Shown here in pieces: positions 60,534 to 64,000 of a stretch of 64,000 bases of DNA. Every line of letters starts with the position of its first letter. Position 1 is the first letter of the stretch. Below the pieces are notes generated by a model that saw only the letters and a program-made list of their open reading frames with translations, was not told where the DNA came from and did no database searches. The DNA is from Monoplex corrugatus. Its lineage: Eukaryota > Mollusca > Gastropoda > Littorinimorpha > Ranellidae. A program made the translations under genes and the position numbers. The stretch covers positions 48,779,681 through 48,843,680 of the forward strand of contig CM060307.1 in the NCBI GenBank assembly GCA_030674185.1, in the 5' to 3' direction.

Positions 60534-60644
60534 GGCATACGGAACAGAGAGGGCATGTGAGAGGAAGACCACTTTATAACACGTGTAGGCTGCTTGTATA
60601 AGTGCCTCTCTTTCTGCTTGGTAGTCAGGTATGAGTGATATGGT

Positions 60645-60842
60645 CTAACCCTTTGACTCCTGCACCCTATCCACCAACTGCAAAAACTTTTAACTTTTTG
60701 ATTCCCTCACCCTATCCACCAGCTTTCTGCAGGAAGCTGGTGGATTGGGTGAGAGAATCAATAGGTTAAGGTTTTGATTCGCTAGCATGGTTGGCAATGC
60801 GGGATGCTGGTGGACAGGGTGCGGGAATCAAAGGGTTAGTTA
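60645..60842. mobile_element. TTAA palindromic MITE, nested copy
   Basis: CTAACCCTTTGACTCCTGC at the left, inner hairpin at about 60690-60768, and GGGAATCAAAGGGTTAG at the right. The inner element here is in the opposite relation to the outer arms (GCTAGCATGG lies to its right). Confidence 0.75.
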
Positions 60843-60844
60843 AC

Positions 60845-61250
60845 CTTCGAACTACCTCCCGCCCCCACCTAAGTAGACAAGACCTTCCACACCCTTACAC
60901 TTTCACTCCCTTATCCATCCACCAAGCTTTCTGCAGGATAGGGTGAAGGAATGATAGGGTTAAAATCGGACTGCTGTTATTTTGCCTTTTCCGCATTGTA
61001 CAGAAATTCAAGTGCGAGTCAGAGATTACAGTCAAATTGTGGTGAGGGAGTAAAAGGGTTAAAATCGGACTGCTGTTATTTTGCCCTTTCCGCATTGTAA
61101 AGAAATTCAAGTGCGAGTCAGAGATTACAGTCAAATTGTGTAGAGGGAGTAAAAGGGTTAAAATCGGACTGCTGTTATTTTGCCCTTTCCGCATTGTAAA
61201 GAAATTCAAGAGTGAGTCAGAGATTACAGTCAAATTGTGGAGAGTGTCTG
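60845..61250. repeat. ~98-bp tandem repeat, three units, with MITE remnant
   Basis: The unit runs GTAAAAGGGTTAAAATCGGA, CTGCTGTTATTTTGCCCTTT, CCGCATTGTAAAGAAATTCA and on to CAGTCAAATTGTG. A MITE right-end remnant (GGATAGGGTGAAGGAATGAT) starts the array. Confidence 0.85.
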
Positions 61251-61399
61251 AGTGAAGCATTAGAACTAAGAGCTTATGACTTGGGGTCATGAACACTCCG
61301 TTCTGTTTTAACAGTGTCTCTCACTAGCTGTCTGGAGCTAATCGACTGAAGAGAACAAACAGGTCTTTTCCTTCGAACCTTTCTTGACCTACTACTCCC

Positions 61400-61670
61400 C
61401 TACAGGCGTATAGAAGTTTCTGTTTGTGTGTCTGTCTGTGTTTTGGTTTGTCCGTCTGTCTGCCTGTCTTCTATCCATCTGTGTCTGTCTGTGTCTTGGT
61501 TTGTCCGTCTGTCCATCTGTCTGTCTCCCTCTTTCCGTTTCTGTGTTCCTGCATCTCTCTTGTCTGTCTTGAACCTCTCTCTCGCTACTTGCCTGTCTGT
61601 TTTGTTTTGAGCAACTCTTTTTCTTCGCTGTCTGTCTGTCTAATCTCTCTCTCTTTTTCTCTCTCTCTTG
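61400..61670. repeat. TGTC/CTGT-rich tract
   Basis: Degenerate CTGTCTGTCTG and CTCTCT tract. Cys/Leu/Ser-rich frames are artefacts. Confidence 0.8.
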
Positions 61671-61744
61671 ACCGAAACTGAATGTCAGAACCATTTGTTT
61701 TGCTTTCGTTATTACCCTTGTAACGAAACACATGTTCCTATTGT

Positions 61745-62296
61745 TGTTTCCCCCTGTGGGGATGCCGGGGGGCTCTTTCAGTATAAATAGCATCCCCACC
61801 TTCTGGAAATTCTGTGCTAGAAATTTCCTCTTTTTTGTCACTCTCTTTGTTTCTGCTTTCTTCCTTTGCTTTCTGTCATTTCTTCCTATCATTTTCTGCC
61901 TTGCTGGACCATTCACCTGTATGTGTTCAATAAAATCTTACGTATACTTTTTTCTTAGGATTGATAATTGGGTACATGTATTAAGTGCGTTTTTGTTTCT
62001 AGGGAGATGAGACATGCAGAAGCAATTTTAGGTAATTTATGCCTTTTTTATATATGTTTTGTTGTCCTTAGGTATGCTTAAATTTGTATTCAGGCGTGTT
62101 TTTTTAAAAAATCCCCTGCATGATAAATTGGACGGAGTGGTCAACGCCTGGGGGCATGTCCTTAGATTATGTGCGCGAATGCATTGGTATGTATACTTAA
62201 TTAAAAAAATTCCCTGTTGAAGTTTTGTATGTTTTGAAGCGCTTATAGCCCTGATATTGCTCTACACAATCGGCTGGGTTTAAACAACAATAACAA
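61745..62296 (+). repeat. R1 retroposon, best-preserved copy
   Basis: It begins with a GC-rich CCCCCTGTGGGGATGCCGGG hairpin-like block, then TTTCAGTATAAATAGC (TATA-like), then TTCAATAAAATC (poly-A-like) about 145 bases on, and ends CACAATCGGCTGGG, TTTAAACAACAATAACAAG. The promoter-to-polyA spacing is kept in other copies. Confidence 0.7.
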
Positions 62297-62404
62297 GAAG
62301 AATTATTGTCGTTTTTTCTTCTTTGAGTAAAATCACGACAGACTGACCGACTGAAACAGGGTAACTTTACTGCCAATATGGACAGTGACATTGTGTGGTG
62401 CCTG

Positions 62405-62459
62405 TTATTATTGTTATTGTTGTTTAAAGCCCAGCCGACTGCGCAGAGCCATATCAGGG

Positions 62460-62463
<4 letters not shown>
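62405..62463 (-). repeat. R1 tail fragment
   Basis: TTGTTTAAAGCCCAGCCGAC and TGCGCAGAGCCATATCAGGG match the R1 3' tail only. Confidence 0.75.

Positions 62464-62557
<94 letters not shown>
62464..62557. repeat. GT microsatellite
   Basis: About 46 uninterrupted GT units. Confidence 0.97.
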
Positions 62558-62558
<1 letters not shown>

Positions 62559-62817
62559 ACTTACTGGAAAATCTCTATAGTCAAGCTTAAAGCTGAAAGG
62601 CTATGGCCCAATATTACTTACTTGCAGAAAGAAATCAGACTCCTGCATTTGGCCCAACAAGAAAGAATTTCCTAACAGTGTCTTTAAGACAAATCAAATA
62701 TCTGCTCACATTTTTAAAAACCAAACCAAACAAAAGCAAACATCAAAACTTATCTCTTTCGATATCATCTACAAAACTGTCAGGATTAATAGCCATAACG
62801 TTTTAGTTGCTAGTGAT

Positions 62818-63011
62818 CTCTCTCTCTCTCTTTCTTCTCTCTCTCTCTCTCTCTCTCTCTCCGTGTGACTCTCTCTCTCCGTGTGACTCTCTCTCTCTTA
62901 TCTATCTATCTATCTATCTATCTATCCATCCATCCATCCATCCATCCATCCATCATCCATCTATCTATCTATCTATCTATCTATATCTATCTATCTAATC
63001 TATCTATCTAT

Positions 63012-63058
<47 letters not shown>

Positions 63059-63172
63059 TTGTATATACATGTATATACATCTATATATACATCTATATAT
63101 ATGTATATATATATACATATATATATATACAAATATATGTATCATATATCATACATACATGTGTATATATTT
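62818..63172. repeat. Compound TC-TATC-CATC-CA-TA microsatellite
   Basis: Successive TC, TATC, CATC, TATC, CA and TA tracts spanning 350 bp. Confidence 0.95.
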
Positions 63173-63281
63173 TTTTTTCATTCATATTCATTTCCTTTTG
63201 TCACATTGATTTACCATGTTAAACACTTTGTGCTCTTCCCTTTAAGAGATCGTCGCCGCAGTGCAGCACCACCCTTTTTTT

Positions 63282-63612
63282 TTTTTTTACCAAGACCTTA
63301 GAAAGGCTTGAAGGCTAATTGGTATTCAAGGGAGGTACCCGGGAAATCAACCTATCTCTCCAATGTTTTATACCAGGGCAGTCAGGCGAAAGCCCCGCTC
63401 TTCACGATTTTTCAACTGCCGTGGGATCTTTAGCATGCTGAGGCCAGAAGTCACAGGGGTCTGACTCGTTTTTCGCCCCCTTCCGAAGGACTAGACGTTC
63501 AGTTTGATTTTCCGGTCAAATTTAGGAAAAAAGTCGAGGTCTCAGTGGGAAACGAACCCTGAAACCTTGAGTTTAATTATGGACGGGCGAACGTCTAAAC
63601 CACTCAGTCACT
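63282..63612 (-). repeat. tRNA-derived SINE, family C
   Basis: On the minus strand GTGACTGAGTGGTTTAGACG (from 63610) forms an A box and the complement of GGGAAACGAACCC (63547-63559) a B box, followed by a ~260-bp body ending at a poly-T/poly-A run (63281-63290). Confidence 0.75.
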
Positions 63613-63619
63613 TTTCTCA

Positions 63620-63838
63620 TCTGCGCGCGCGCGCGCGCGTGTGCGTGTGTGTGTGAGTGTGTGTGTATATGCGTGTGCGTGCATGTGTGTGTGCGTGCGT
63701 GCGTGTGTACATGTGTGTGTGTGCGTGTGTGTGTGTATTTGTGTGTGTCTGCGTGTGCGTGTGTGTGTGCGTGTGCGTGTGCGTGGTGTGTGCATGCGCA
63801 CGAGCGCGTGTGTGGGCATGTAAAGCCCGTGTGTGTGT
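63620..63838. repeat. GT/CG-rich microsatellite
   Basis: CG run (63624-63638) followed by imperfect GT. 63840-64000 shows nothing recognisable. Confidence 0.93.
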
Positions 63839-64000
63839 GTTTTCATAAATACTCGTCTGAAAGACGTATTTATCAAATGATTTACCATTTTTTTCCTGAT
63901 ATGTTCTATGTGGATTGTGATACTATTATTCATTTTTGATATTATGCGGTTACTCTGATGAACTATGTTAACATTGCATTAACATAACAATAACTAACAA

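Overview
This is a eukaryotic nuclear window from an animal, most likely a mollusc and probably a gastropod. The coding exons are short, bounded by GT/AG, and embedded in large repeat-packed introns. CA/GT microsatellites are very dense, and the repeats (tRNA-derived SINEs, RTE- and I-like LINE fragments, TTAA palindromes) fit that group. The species call is inference.

The backbone is one host gene on the minus strand: the 5' part of TRRAP, the giant PIKK-family pseudokinase scaffold of the SAGA and TIP60/NuA4 histone acetyltransferase complexes. I traced 18 coding exons by hand, from the start codon at 50430 down to 1001, about 684 codons, all within the N-terminal helical-repeat region. The gene runs off the left edge. 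A probable promoter and leader exon with ETS-like and YY1-like motifs lies at 53649-53720. Splice phases agree throughout only if six single bases are missing inside exons at or near short homopolymers. This points to consensus errors in the assembly, or less likely to a decaying copy.

Everything else I can recognise is mobile or repetitive DNA. From left to right: unclassified retroposons (250-1800); tRNA-like SINEs (2.7-3.5 kb); a TTAA-flanked fragment with an acidic ORF followed by a ~380-bp satellite (4.6-7.9 kb); an LTR retrotransposon with intact 185-bp LTRs and a CACAT target duplication (11297-14797); a 60-bp minisatellite carrying a clean TTAA-type insertion (19.0-20.85 kb); an I-like LINE (21.8-23.85 kb); a cluster of nested TTAA palindromes (24.2-27.3 kb); a 39-bp minisatellite split by a LINE 3' end (30.5-32.7 kb); a 3.28-kb DNA transposon with a 7-bp target duplication, 16-bp inverted ends and a small two-exon ORF (34988-38281); a 61-bp minisatellite (45.3-46.4 kb); a zinc-finger ORF beside three GC hairpins (50.9-51.4 kb); and, upstream of TRRAP, RTE LINE copies, SINEs and long microsatellites (51.7-64 kb).

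There is no operon-like organisation. The relationship between parts is a host gene whose introns have been colonised repeatedly, often with elements inserted into other repeats, so insertion order and target sites can be read directly.
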